Shown here: positions 1-7,695 of the stretch, in pieces
How positions within the stretch are numbered: the stretch's first letter is position 1
Layout of the letters: every line of letters begins with the position of its first letter
From: DASUAL01 sp035763805
GTDB taxonomy: Bacteria; Gemmatimonadota; Gemmatimonadetes; Gemmatimonadales; GWC2-71-9
Reading direction: 5' to 3'
DNA length: 64,000 nucleotides
NCBI GenBank assembly: GCA_035763805.1
Contig: DASUAL010000002.1
Location: forward strand, 1-64,000
Notes under the pieces: model-generated
Database searches by the model: none
The model's input: only the letters and a program-made list of their open reading frames with translations
Told to the model about the DNA's origin: nothing
Translations under genes and position numbers: made by a program

Positions 1-44
1 GCCTCCGGAGCCGAAGGTCCCGCGTTCGAATCGCGGCTGGCGCA
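1..44 (+). tRNA. tRNA-Arg (anticodon CCG), 3' part only
   Basis: The window opens inside a tRNA. Bases 3-9 form a 7-nt anticodon loop with T at position 33 and anticodon CCG (bases 5-7). Bases 10-14 are the 3' side of the anticodon stem and 15-19 a 5-nt variable loop. The T arm is CCGCG-TTCGAAT-CGCGG (20-36). The 3' acceptor strand CTGGCGC with discriminator A ends at 44. CCA is not encoded. The 5' half lies outside the window, so the acceptor and D arms cannot be checked. Confidence 0.85.
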
Positions 45-57
45 TCAGGACTAAGCG

Positions 58-429
58 GTGTCCCCACCTAAAACCTCGGCACAGCGTTGGGCGCGCTTAC
101 GGCAAGACGTACAGTGCGCGCTCCGCCGCGGTGCGTGGTACCGCGTGGTCAGTCTCGAACCGGACGAGGCCATCCTCGAGGTGGACAACGCGGTCGTGCG
201 CGTTGCCCGGTCCTACCTCGAGACTACTGACACACGTCCCAACCGCTGGACGATCGTCCTACGCCCCGGCGATGCGGAAATGCTTCCCGAAAGCTGGGGC
301 TATTTTTACGCCGTGTGCCCGAACTGCGCGGCGCGCGCGCCGGTAGGCCGCCCGTCCGGGGAGAAGCGGTGTACGCGATGCGACCAGTCGTTCGCGGTCG
401 CCTGGGACGAGCGCTACCTCAGGACCTAA
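58..429 (+). CDS. Small hypothetical protein with C-terminal zinc ribbon
   Basis: A 123-residue protein starting at a GTG 14 bases after the tRNA. I do not recognise the family. The N-terminal 85 residues are mixed and charged. The C-terminus carries two CxxC knuckles (C87/C90 and C105/C108), 14 residues apart, which is the spacing of a zinc ribbon or rubredoxin-like knuckle. No signal peptide or membrane segment is visible, so it is probably cytoplasmic. It stands alone, converging on the leftward operon that ends at 448. The start codon is uncertain because no strong Shine-Dalgarno precedes it, but the composition and zinc ligands support a real gene. Confidence 0.6.
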   Translation: MSPPKTSAQRWARLRQDVQCALRRGAWYRVVSLEPDEAILEVDNAVVRVARSYLETTDTRPNRWTIVLRPGDAEMLPESWGYFYAVCPNCAARAPVGRPSGEKRCTRCDQSFAVAWDERYLRT

Positions 430-447
430 GCGACCGGGCGCCTCGGG

Positions 448-1098
448 CTAGAAGCCGATCCCCAACCCCACTCGCGCCACGCTCTGCCGGATCGGCGCGT
501 CGACTTCCCCCTGGCCGCCCGGGTCGGTCTTCCGGTCTACGCGCTGGACCGCGTAGTCGGCGAGCGCGTGAAGGCGACCGAGGAGCCGCACGTCGAGGCC
601 CAGCCCCACCTCCAGCGAGAGCGACGACCGACCACCGCCCGAGAATTGGGGGGCCGCCAGGTAGTTCGCCCGGAACAGCACCGTCGCGCCCGGCCCGAGC
701 GCGTACGACGACCGTGCGCCGACCCGCACCGCGCCAAGCGACTGGGCGTCGAACTCGGGATCAGCGGTGCGCCGAATCAAGCCGACCTCGATGCTCGCGT
801 AGGAAGACACATCGTAGCCAAGCCAGGCGTCGACCTGCGTCGCCGTGAACCCTGTGCCGGCGGTGCTGCGCGACGTGGGATCAAGCGAGAGCCGCACGAC
901 TGCGGCCGCGAGGCTGAACTTGCGGTAAGTGATCATCGCCACCCCGCCCCCGCCGCTGCCCGTGTAACGCAGGCCGGACGAGACCTCCCGGTAGTCGACG
1001 ACGGCGAACTGCGGCCCAATTGTGATGTGTTGCGCCACCCCCCCCGTGGGCACGGCGGCGAGCGCCAGCAGCAGCAGAGCGCCAGCCGCGCGGCTCAC
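448..1098 (-). CDS. Predicted outer-membrane beta-barrel protein
   Basis: 216 residues beginning at a GTG that overlaps the TGA of the preceding gene (GTGA, 1095-1098). The N-terminus is a typical signal peptide: a short arginine-containing start, a run of Ala/Leu, then a cleavage-like VAQ at about residue 23. The rest alternates polar and hydrophobic residues in short beta strands separated by Gly/Ser turns, and ends in GLGIGF with a terminal aromatic, as outer-membrane barrels do. It is the last gene of the four-gene operon 5355-448 and probably lies in the outer membrane. I do not recognise a specific family. Its job is unknown; a cargo or sensor related to the PEGA kinase is only a guess from context. 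Confidence 0.7.
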   Translation of the reverse strand: MSRAAGALLLLALAAVPTGGVAQHITIGPQFAVVDYREVSSGLRYTGSGGGGVAMITYRKFSLAAAVVRLSLDPTSRSTAGTGFTATQVDAWLGYDVSSYASIEVGLIRRTADPEFDAQSLGAVRVGARSSYALGPGATVLFRANYLAAPQFSGGGRSSLSLEVGLGLDVRLLGRLHALADYAVQRVDRKTDPGGQGEVDAPIRQSVARVGLGIGF

Positions 1099-2141
1099 CG
1101 GGGCGCTCCCGTCTTGGGCAGCGGCACGACGCTGAGCTGCACCTGCTGCCGCCGCTGCACGTTCTCCTTCGCAATCTCTTGATTGCGCCGCGCGATCTGC
1201 TCGCGCAGCAGCCTGTTGTACAGGATGTTCCCTTGCGCGGGCCGCGGCGCCGGCTTGCGTAGCGTCATCACGAACCCGGTCACCAGCGTGGCGGCGCCCA
1301 CGATACCGAGCTCCCGCGCCGAGCTCGAGCCGAGGTTCGAGCCCTTCAAGCCCACCGTCCCGAGCAGCGCTCCTCCTGTATAAAGGAAAGCGAGCCCCAT
1401 GGGGCGCCAGCTCTGCGACGGCACCTCGGACTCGGGAAGCTCCTGGTACCCCGGGAGGCTGGTGAGGTGGGGAAGCGTGTCCACGCCGCCCTGGGCCACG
1501 CGAATCGGTTGCGACGCGGAGAAAGTGTTCTGGCCGAGCCGCGCGTCCACCACGACGGTGTACGCCCCTGCCGGCACGGGATCGCCGCTCAGGAGCCGGG
1601 CGGACCAGCTCAGGTTCACCTGCCCGTTCCACGCGCTCGAATCCACCAGGTAGCTCGCTTGAGACCCGATCACCCGCGTGACCACACGGGCCGGCTGAGT
1701 GACCATGAACCGGATCGGCACCGTGCCCTGCCCGCCCACGAACCTGGTGCTGTCGACACGGAGTTGGCGCACGAGAAGTACCTGGCGCAACGCGACGTCG
1801 AACGCGCTGTACGCCTTCGGGGACACTTTGTTCGGGTCGAGCTGGCGTTCGGGGTCGATGAGCACCACCTGCTTGAACGCGTCCACCGCCTTGAGGATCG
1901 AGTCCAACGCGCTGTAGCAGAAGCCCAGCAGCTCGTAGGCGCGGGCCCGCTCCGGTCCGGTCAGCCGTTCGCGTAATGAGGCCTGGCCGAGCACAAGCGC
2001 TTGCCGGTAGTCGAGGTTGTCGTACGCCTGCTCGGCGCGGCGCAGGGCCGCGTTCTGCCCCACCTGCGTGGCGGCGGGCCGGGCGAGACCCACGAGGAGG
2101 GTGAGTGCCAGAGTGCGAAGTGGCCATCGCATGCGAGTCAC
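1095..2141 (-). CDS. TPR-like exported or membrane protein of the PEGA-kinase operon
   Basis: 348 residues. Residues 1-25 look like a signal peptide. About 26-115 form helical TPR-like repeats (LRRAEQAYDNLDYRQAL, then RARAYELLGFCYSAL, then a DPNKVSPKAYSAF segment). This pattern of a one-TPR unit plus a DP-x-KVSP motif is common in proteins beside PEGA proteins. About 120-215 resemble an Ig-like beta domain (GAYTVVVDA). Two hydrophobic segments follow at about 240-295, then a charged, Gln/Arg-rich tail (NQEIAKENVQRRQQ) likely to be coiled coil. Both ends overlap neighbours by 4 bp (2138-2141 with the kinase, 1095-1098 with the barrel), so translation is coupled. The function is unknown; a scaffold or partner of the kinase is plausible. 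Confidence 0.7.
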   Translation of the reverse strand: MTRMRWPLRTLALTLLVGLARPAATQVGQNAALRRAEQAYDNLDYRQALVLGQASLRERLTGPERARAYELLGFCYSALDSILKAVDAFKQVVLIDPERQLDPNKVSPKAYSAFDVALRQVLLVRQLRVDSTRFVGGQGTVPIRFMVTQPARVVTRVIGSQASYLVDSSAWNGQVNLSWSARLLSGDPVPAGAYTVVVDARLGQNTFSASQPIRVAQGGVDTLPHLTSLPGYQELPESEVPSQSWRPMGLAFLYTGGALLGTVGLKGSNLGSSSARELGIVGAATLVTGFVMTLRKPAPRPAQGNILYNRLLREQIARRNQEIAKENVQRRQQVQLSVVPLPKTGAPR

Positions 2142-3736
2142 TCCGGGAGCAGGGTGTACCGCTTACGCACCGTGTTGTTGGCGTCCACCAGCACGGTCTC
2201 CGTAACGGTCTTGAAGCCCGGGCGCTCGATTCTGATGGTGTGGCGACCGGGCTTCACCGCATACTCGACGACCGGCGTCTGGCCTACATCCACGCCGTCG
2301 ATGTAGACCTGTCCGAACGGCTCGGCAGCGATCGTGAGGAACCCTTGCGCCGCCACCGCCGCGGGGGGCGGCGTAACGGGAGGCTTGGTCTCGCGCGGTC
2401 TCGACCGGTTGGCCCGCCGCTGGGGGGGCGGCTCCACGGGGGCCACCGACACCGGGACCCGCACCGTGTCACGCACCGTGTCACGCACCAACACCGTATC
2501 CACCGCCGGCGCCGGGGGCGCGGCGGAGCGCGACTCGGGATTCCCCGCGCTCCCGGTCCGCCCGAGCACGAGGTAGCCGCCCACTCCGGCGACCGTCACG
2601 ACCACGACGCCGACCACGAGCCCTGCGCGCGATCGCTTGGGCGCGGGCTTTGGCGTCGTCCGCGCGCCGGGCAATGCTTTGGGGAGCGGTGTGGTGGGCG
2701 CGCCCGTGATCTCGGTGGGTGAGTCCGCCGTGATCCGGTGTTGTGCCCGGATGCCGGGCCGTCCCTTGGCCGGCACGGCCACTGGCTGCTCCGGCCACGC
2801 GGCTGTGGCGAACTCTTCCATGGTGGGGTAGCGGTGGTGGGGCTCTTTCGCCATCGCGCGCGCGACCGCGGCGGACAGGTGCTCAGGCGCGTCAGCCCGG
2901 CGAGCGGCGGCACGCGGGGCCTCCTCGAAGATGTGCTTGTACAGGATCGTGTGGACCGAGTCGCCGACGAACGGCAGCTCCCCCGCGATCATGCGGTAGC
3001 CCACGACGCCGAGCGAGTACTGGTCGGCCCGCCCGTCGACGGTCTGCCCCTTCGCCTGCTCGGGGGCCATGTAGTGGGGTGTGCCGATGATCATCCCCGT
3101 GGCCGTGAATCCGGTCGCCGCCTGCAGCGCCTTGGAGATGCCGAAGTCGGTGAGCATCACGCGGCCGTCGTGGTCGAACATGATGTTCGCGGGTTTCACA
3201 TCGCGGTGCACCACCCCGCGTTGGTGCGCATGGCCGAGGGCGCGCGCCGCCTCCCACAGGATGCGCTGGATCTCGGCCACGGGAATCGGTTCCTGGCGCT
3301 CGAGCAGATCCTCGAGCGAGGTGCCCGAGACGTACTTCATCACGAAGTAGTTGAGCCCCCCCTCGCTCTCGACGCGGTAGATCGGGATGATGTTGGGGTG
3401 GTCGAGCTTGGCGGCGGTCTTCGCCTCCTGCTGGAAGCGGCGCACGATCTGGTCATCCTGGGCGACGTCGGGCGGCAGCACCTTGATCGCGACCTCGCGC
3501 TCGAGCGTGAGGTCGTGCGCCAGGAACACGGCGCCCATACCACCCTTGCCGAGCAGGCGGTCGATCCGGTATTTGCCTTCGATGAGCCGCTGCAGCCGCT
3601 GCTGGAGCAGCTCGGTGTTGCTCGTCGTGGGCGGTGCACCGCCACCCGAGACGTCCGCGCCGCACGAGGAGCAGTACCGGCTGCTCTCGGGGACCGGCGT
3701 GCGGCAGCGGTAGCACTCGAGGACGCCGTTGGTCAT
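2138..3736 (-). CDS. Hanks-type Ser/Thr protein kinase with zinc ribbon and PEGA domain
   Basis: 532 residues. An N-terminal zinc ribbon has Cys at 8, 11, 22 and 25. The kinase domain runs from about 56 to 320 with an intact glycine loop (GKGGMGAVF, 63-71), the ATP lysine K85, catalytic HRD (D179), DFG (D197) and GTPHYMAPEQ activation segment, so it should be active. A Pro/Lys-rich linker leads to one transmembrane helix at about 370-390, then a low-complexity DTVRDTVR stretch. A C-terminal PEGA domain (about 465-532, with PFGQVYIDG and the GRHTIRIERPG ending) would lie outside the cytoplasmic membrane. This is the architecture of a membrane receptor kinase. It overlaps both neighbours by 4 bp (3733-3736 and 2138-2141). 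Confidence 0.95.
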   Translation of the reverse strand: MTNGVLECYRCRTPVPESSRYCSSCGADVSGGGAPPTTSNTELLQQRLQRLIEGKYRIDRLLGKGGMGAVFLAHDLTLEREVAIKVLPPDVAQDDQIVRRFQQEAKTAAKLDHPNIIPIYRVESEGGLNYFVMKYVSGTSLEDLLERQEPIPVAEIQRILWEAARALGHAHQRGVVHRDVKPANIMFDHDGRVMLTDFGISKALQAATGFTATGMIIGTPHYMAPEQAKGQTVDGRADQYSLGVVGYRMIAGELPFVGDSVHTILYKHIFEEAPRAAARRADAPEHLSAAVARAMAKEPHHRYPTMEEFATAAWPEQPVAVPAKGRPGIRAQHRITADSPTEITGAPTTPLPKALPGARTTPKPAPKRSRAGLVVGVVVVTVAGVGGYLVLGRTGSAGNPESRSAAPPAPAVDTVLVRDTVRDTVRVPVSVAPVEPPPQRRANRSRPRETKPPVTPPPAAVAAQGFLTIAAEPFGQVYIDGVDVGQTPVVEYAVKPGRHTIRIERPGFKTVTETVLVDANNTVRKRYTLLPE

Positions 3737-5355
3737 CTGGGTCGGGCCCCACGGACGGGCGCCGTGCGCAGGGCGCGCGGCGGGCTGGTCGCCTCGAGCC
3801 GCGCGCGCCGGGTGACACTCGCCTGGACATCCGCCGCGGAGAGCGTGGGTACTGCGGGGAACACATTACAGGCCGGGCCGGCCCCGAAGCACAGGGAATA
3901 GCGGGTTGGTACGCCCGCAAAGTCGGTCACGACCACGTAGTACTCCCCGGCGCCGAGGGCGAGCACTTGAATGTCCTCGTCGGACCCGGGCCGAGCGGAG
4001 GCTGCCAGCAAGGTCATCGCCGTATCCCCAGCGTTCGGAAACCGCAGCAGGTACACATCGATGTCGCTCGAGTCCGCGAACGTGGACGGCGGTGCGGCGG
4101 TGCGCACGCGGAGGCTCTGCAGGCCGCCGGGGAAGCTGAACCGGAACCAGTCCACGTCGTGGGCGTTGTCGATCGTCAGGGTACCGTCCCGGAATGGCAG
4201 GGACGCGGGCTTCACATCGGCGGCATTGCAGTAGTCGTCTTCTTCGTGCTGGTCCCGGTCAATCCCCTTGCCAGCGGTCCCATACCCCTCCGCGACAGTC
4301 AGGGCATACCGGCCCGGCTGGCCGTAGATCGCGACGGCGTGCAGGGCCCCGGCCGGATAGTCGTGCAGCGCCACGATCGTGGATTCCGCCGCTGCCTCCT
4401 TCGGGGCAAACGCGGCCCCGTGGCACGCGTGCGACTGGGGGCCGAACGTCCAGGAATCCGGGCCGATATGATAGCTCGTATCCGAGGCTTGAAACGTCAG
4501 CTGGTCGGTCAGGAAGGTCTGAAATGTGCCCGGCACCGCCGAGCTCACCACGATGGTCAGGTCGCGCTGGGTGTTCTGGCTGAGTCGGTACCAGTCCACG
4601 CCCACCGGCACGTCGCGCGGCAGCTGCTCGAACGCCAGCGCCGGATTGGCGAACAACAGGAAGTCGAGGAATGTCCCAGGGAAGGGCCGGGCCTCGAGGT
4701 CCAACGCGGTCGGCGAGGCTTCGTTAGGCTCGAAGAGATCGCGGCGCAACACCTGCACCGTGTCCGTCGTGAAGCCGAACACGCCAGCGCCGATGTAGAA
4801 CATGGGGGCGCTGTGCGCCGGCGGGGGCACCCAATAGCTGATCCGGGACGCTCCGTTCGGGGCCAGGGCTTCGCTGATCGGCACCGGGATGAGGAACGCG
4901 TCGCCGATCGAGAGTCCCACACCCAGCGTGTCCAGCAGTCCGACCCCGAACACCGTGACGACCTCGCCATACCGCACCGTGCCGGGGCGGATGCTGTCGA
5001 TCTCCAGCGGGCTCGAGACCCGCAGGGCGATCTCCCCCGGAACCGACCGTTTGTCGAAGTTCGCCGCCCGGGCGCGGATCATCGTCGTCCCGGACTTGAT
5101 GCCGACGATGTGACCGGCGGCATCCACTGTGGCAGTGGACGAATCCTCGGTGGACCAGACAAAGCTGACGTTGGCAAGCTGTTGCGAGCCATGCCAGGCG
5201 CGCGCGGTGGCGAAGGTGTCGGTGCCGCGGAGCAGGACCGGGAGCGGGTCAATGGTGACGTAGACCGCGTCGTCCCGCTCGGTGGGGAAGACGCAGGTGC
5301 CGAGGGTCAGGGAGGTGAGCAGCACAGCTAGGGCGGTGGTGCCGCGACGTGGCAT
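3733..5355 (-). CDS. Exported protein with bacterial Ig-like and PPC-like domains
   Basis: 540 residues, first gene of the leftward operon. Residues 1-21 form a signal peptide ending LTLGTC; the cysteine suggests a lipoprotein, but Thr at -1 is unusual for a lipobox, so ordinary secretion is possible. About 30-110 resemble a BIG2-type Ig domain (WSTEDSSTATVD, then AAGHIVGIKSGTTMIRA). About 115-210 look like a second Ig/IPT-type domain (GEVVTVFGVGL). Two segments resemble PPC (pre-peptidase C-terminal) beta-sandwiches, each opening with an EPNEA- or EEDDYCNAAD-type acidic motif and a DVDWFRF/VDWYRL core. The ends of the protein are low complexity. Likely surface or periplasmic; the binding target is unknown. 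Its stop overlaps the kinase ATG by 4 bp. Confidence 0.75.
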   Translation of the reverse strand: MPRRGTTALAVLLTSLTLGTCVFPTERDDAVYVTIDPLPVLLRGTDTFATARAWHGSQQLANVSFVWSTEDSSTATVDAAGHIVGIKSGTTMIRARAANFDKRSVPGEIALRVSSPLEIDSIRPGTVRYGEVVTVFGVGLLDTLGVGLSIGDAFLIPVPISEALAPNGASRISYWVPPPAHSAPMFYIGAGVFGFTTDTVQVLRRDLFEPNEASPTALDLEARPFPGTFLDFLLFANPALAFEQLPRDVPVGVDWYRLSQNTQRDLTIVVSSAVPGTFQTFLTDQLTFQASDTSYHIGPDSWTFGPQSHACHGAAFAPKEAAAESTIVALHDYPAGALHAVAIYGQPGRYALTVAEGYGTAGKGIDRDQHEEDDYCNAADVKPASLPFRDGTLTIDNAHDVDWFRFSFPGGLQSLRVRTAAPPSTFADSSDIDVYLLRFPNAGDTAMTLLAASARPGSDEDIQVLALGAGEYYVVVTDFAGVPTRYSLCFGAGPACNVFPAVPTLSAADVQASVTRRARLEATSPPRALRTAPVRGARPR

Positions 5356-5383
5356 GCCCAGTGTCCGGCGAGGTTGGGCCCAA

Positions 5384-5404
5384 TCTATAATGGGCGGTAC
5401 CGCC
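5384..5404 (-). promoter_or_regulatory. Candidate -10 box and 12-bp palindrome upstream of the PEGA-kinase operon
   Basis: Read on the minus strand, TATAGA (5389-5384) lies 29 bases upstream of the ATG at 5355. A perfect palindrome GGCGGTACCGCC (5393-5404) sits just upstream, where the spacer and -35 would be. No convincing -35 hexamer is visible. The palindrome could be an operator. This rests on position and symmetry only. Confidence 0.3.
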
Positions 5405-5422
5405 GGGCCACGACGACGGCCG

Positions 5423-6742
5423 TCACAGGCGCCCGCGGCGCTTCAATTCCAGGTACTTGGCCACGACCGCCTGCGCCGCCCGCTCGGGCGGCACGTCCAG
5501 CACCAGGACCCCGGCGCGCCGCATGTGGCCCAGCGCCTCCTCGCGCGCTCGCAGCAGCTCCTCGGCGGCCGCCTTGCGGAACGCGTCCCGCGCCACAGCA
5601 GGGCGCAGCGCCGCCACCGCGTCGAGCTCGGGGTTCCGGAGGGTCACGGCGAGCGGGAGGTGTCGCGGGCGGAGCGATGCGACGTGCGCCACGAGCGCGT
5701 CGGAGGCGAACCGATCGATCACGTCCGTGAACAACACCGTCAGCGCGCGCTTGCGGTTCTTGGCGGCGAGGTAGCGGAACGCGCCTGGGTAGTCGGGCTC
5801 GACGAGCGTCGGTTCCACGACCGCGAGCACGTCGAGCACGCGCTTCAGCCCCAGCCGGCCGCGCTGCGGCGCGACGAAGTGCTGCACCCCGTCCGCGAAC
5901 GCCATCAGGCCAACGTTGTCGTCGTGCTGCGCCGCGGCGTAGGCCAGCTCCAGGGCCGCCTGCACCACGTGGTCGAGCCGCGAGACGCCGGCGATCTCCG
6001 CCGTAAGGAGCCGGCCGGTGTCGAGCACCAGGAGAACCTGCTGGCGCCGCTCGGCCTCATACTGCCGTGTGATCACCTTGCGCCGCTTGGCGGTGGCTTT
6101 CCAGTCGATGTGGCGCAGATCGTCGCCCGGCACCCACTCCCGCAGGCTCTCGAACAGCCGTCCTTCGCCCAGTTGGCGGATCGGCTTGGTCCCCTGCTCG
6201 CGGCGCCGCAGCGCCCGGGTCACGGAAGCGCGCAGCCGGATCGTGACGAGCGGAGGGAACACCGCGGCCTCCCACGGCAGCGGGACCGTCCCCCGCCGCA
6301 CGCCCAGGCCGAGCGGCCCAATCGAGTCGATGACCACCGCACCGGTCGTCTCGCGCCCGCGTCGCACGGGCGTCACGGCGAGGGTCTCGCGCGCCTCGCC
6401 CCGCGCCGGGATGCGGATCCCCCGCGGCGGCTGGGTGCCGCCCAGGAGATCGGGGCGGACCTCGCGCAGCCGCAACCGTGCCCCGCGCCGGGCGGCGTTG
6501 ATCCAGCGGTAGCTCACTTCCCCCGCGCGGCCGACGGAGAGGGCGGGCGGCGCGTCGCGCAGGACACGCAGCTGCTGCGAGCCCGGGGGAACGGCGCGGA
6601 GCGCGTCCAGCCACACGGCGCCGAGCAGGGCGACGTCGGCGAGGAGCATGGCATCGAGCGCCCAGGGCACCCAGAAGCCCAGGATACCGCAGAGGGCGAG
6701 CGCCGCGGCCACCCACAGCGCGCGCCGGGTGCACAGGATCAC
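5423..6742 (-). CDS. DUF58 domain protein
   Basis: 439 residues starting at a GTG that overlaps the MoxR stop (GTGA, 6739-6742). Two hydrophobic helices occupy about residues 5-45. A middle beta-rich region is followed by the DUF58 signature PGDDLRHIDWKATAKRRK and a von Willebrand A-like fold with VLLVLDTGR (metal-site DxG/S-like) and later VLFTDVIDR. Members of this family are nearly always encoded beside MoxR AAA+ ATPases, as here, and are thought to be clients assembled or activated by MoxR. It is the last gene of the leftward run 10391-5423. It is anchored in the cytoplasmic membrane with the bulk in the cytoplasm. The biological output of the complex is unknown. Confidence 0.9.
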   Translation of the reverse strand: MILCTRRALWVAAALALCGILGFWVPWALDAMLLADVALLGAVWLDALRAVPPGSQQLRVLRDAPPALSVGRAGEVSYRWINAARRGARLRLREVRPDLLGGTQPPRGIRIPARGEARETLAVTPVRRGRETTGAVVIDSIGPLGLGVRRGTVPLPWEAAVFPPLVTIRLRASVTRALRRREQGTKPIRQLGEGRLFESLREWVPGDDLRHIDWKATAKRRKVITRQYEAERRQQVLLVLDTGRLLTAEIAGVSRLDHVVQAALELAYAAAQHDDNVGLMAFADGVQHFVAPQRGRLGLKRVLDVLAVVEPTLVEPDYPGAFRYLAAKNRKRALTVLFTDVIDRFASDALVAHVASLRPRHLPLAVTLRNPELDAVAALRPAVARDAFRKAAAEELLRAREEALGHMRRAGVLVLDVPPERAAQAVVAKYLELKRRGRL

Positions 6743-7695
6743 GTCGTCGGCACGTCCGTCTTGTCGAGGACGGCCTTGAGCGCCGCGTCCGCGGTCACGC
6801 CCTCGAGCTCGAGCTCCGGGGCCACGCTCACCCGGTGGCGCAGCACCGTCGGCGCGAGCCGCTTCACGTCGTCCGGGATCACGAAGTCGCGCCCGTCGAG
6901 CAGGGCCGCCGCGCGGGCCGCTTTGAGGAGCGACACACCGGCACGCGGGCTCGCCCCGAGTGTAAGCGACGCAGCCGCTCGGGTCGCGCGGATGATCGCG
7001 GTGATGTACGCCGTGATCTGAGGCTCCACGCGCACTGCCTCGACCGAGCGCCGCAGCCGCTCGAGCCCCTCCGCGTCCGTCACCGGCGTCACACCGTAGG
7101 TCGCCGGGCGGTCGGCCTCGAACCCCTCGACGTAGCGCGTCAGGATGCCCTGCTCGTGCGACGCGTCCGGGTAGCCGATCAACACCTTCGCCATGAAGCG
7201 GTCGAGCTCCGCCTCGGGCAGCGGGTAGGTTCCCTCGAACTCGATGGGGTTCTGCGTGGCGAAGACGGTGAACACCGCGGAGAGCGGGTGCTCGACGCCG
7301 TCCACGGTGACGGTGCGCTCCTGCATCGCCTCCAGCAGCGCGGCCTGGGTCTTGGCCGGCGCCCGGTTGATCTCGTCGGCGAGGATCAGGTCGGCGAAGA
7401 TCGGACCCGGCTTGAAGGTGAACTCGCGCGACCCGGTGAGAATCGAGACGCCGGTGATGTCCGCGGGCATCAGGTCCGGCGTGAACTGGAGGCGCTGGAA
7501 CTTCACGTCGAGCGCCAGCGCGAGCGTGCGCACCAGCAGGGTCTTCGCGGTCCCGGGCACCCCTTCGAGCAGCACGTGGCCGCGCGCGAGCAAGCACACC
7601 AACGCATCGCGCGTCGCGGTTTCCTGTCCCAGGACCACCTGTTGCAGCGCCGCTAGAATGCGGCGCGCATCGTCTGCGGGCGAAGCTCCTCCCAC
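6739..7695 (-). CDS. MoxR family AAA+ ATPase
   Basis: 318 residues. The GTG at 7695 is chosen because it gives the usual short leader (about 24 residues) before the conserved VVLGQ; this makes it overlap the DUF4350 gene by 43 bp. Walker A is GVPGTAKT, Walker B is LILADEINRAPAKTQAALLE, and the sensor-1 region reads VFATQNPIEFEGTYPLPEAELDRF. These are all diagnostic of the MoxR/RavA branch, and the length is typical. MoxR ATPases act as chaperones for VWA-domain partners, and the adjacent DUF58 gene supplies that partner. No key residue is missing. Confidence 0.93.
   Translation of the reverse strand: MGGASPADDARRILAALQQVVLGQETATRDALVCLLARGHVLLEGVPGTAKTLLVRTLALALDVKFQRLQFTPDLMPADITGVSILTGSREFTFKPGPIFADLILADEINRAPAKTQAALLEAMQERTVTVDGVEHPLSAVFTVFATQNPIEFEGTYPLPEAELDRFMAKVLIGYPDASHEQGILTRYVEGFEADRPATYGVTPVTDAEGLERLRRSVEAVRVEPQITAYITAIIRATRAAASLTLGASPRAGVSLLKAARAAALLDGRDFVIPDDVKRLAPTVLRHRVSVAPELELEGVTADAALKAVLDKTDVPTT

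Noticed and set aside
448..2127. A 559-codon open frame on the minus strand covering two genes
   Set aside because: Only its last 216 codons (448-1098) have a signal peptide and barrel pattern. The rest is an out-of-frame reading of the TPR gene, rich in Arg/Ala as expected for antisense or shifted GC-rich frames.
2459..2500. GTGTCACGCACC duplication in the kinase gene
   Set aside because: It encodes the DTVRDTVR stretch of the linker outside the membrane; a short in-frame duplication explains it.
3634..5331. Long plus-strand open frames opposite the kinase and Ig/PPC genes
   Set aside because: They are shadows of the minus-strand genes in GC-rich DNA, with Arg/Gly/His-rich composition and no motifs.
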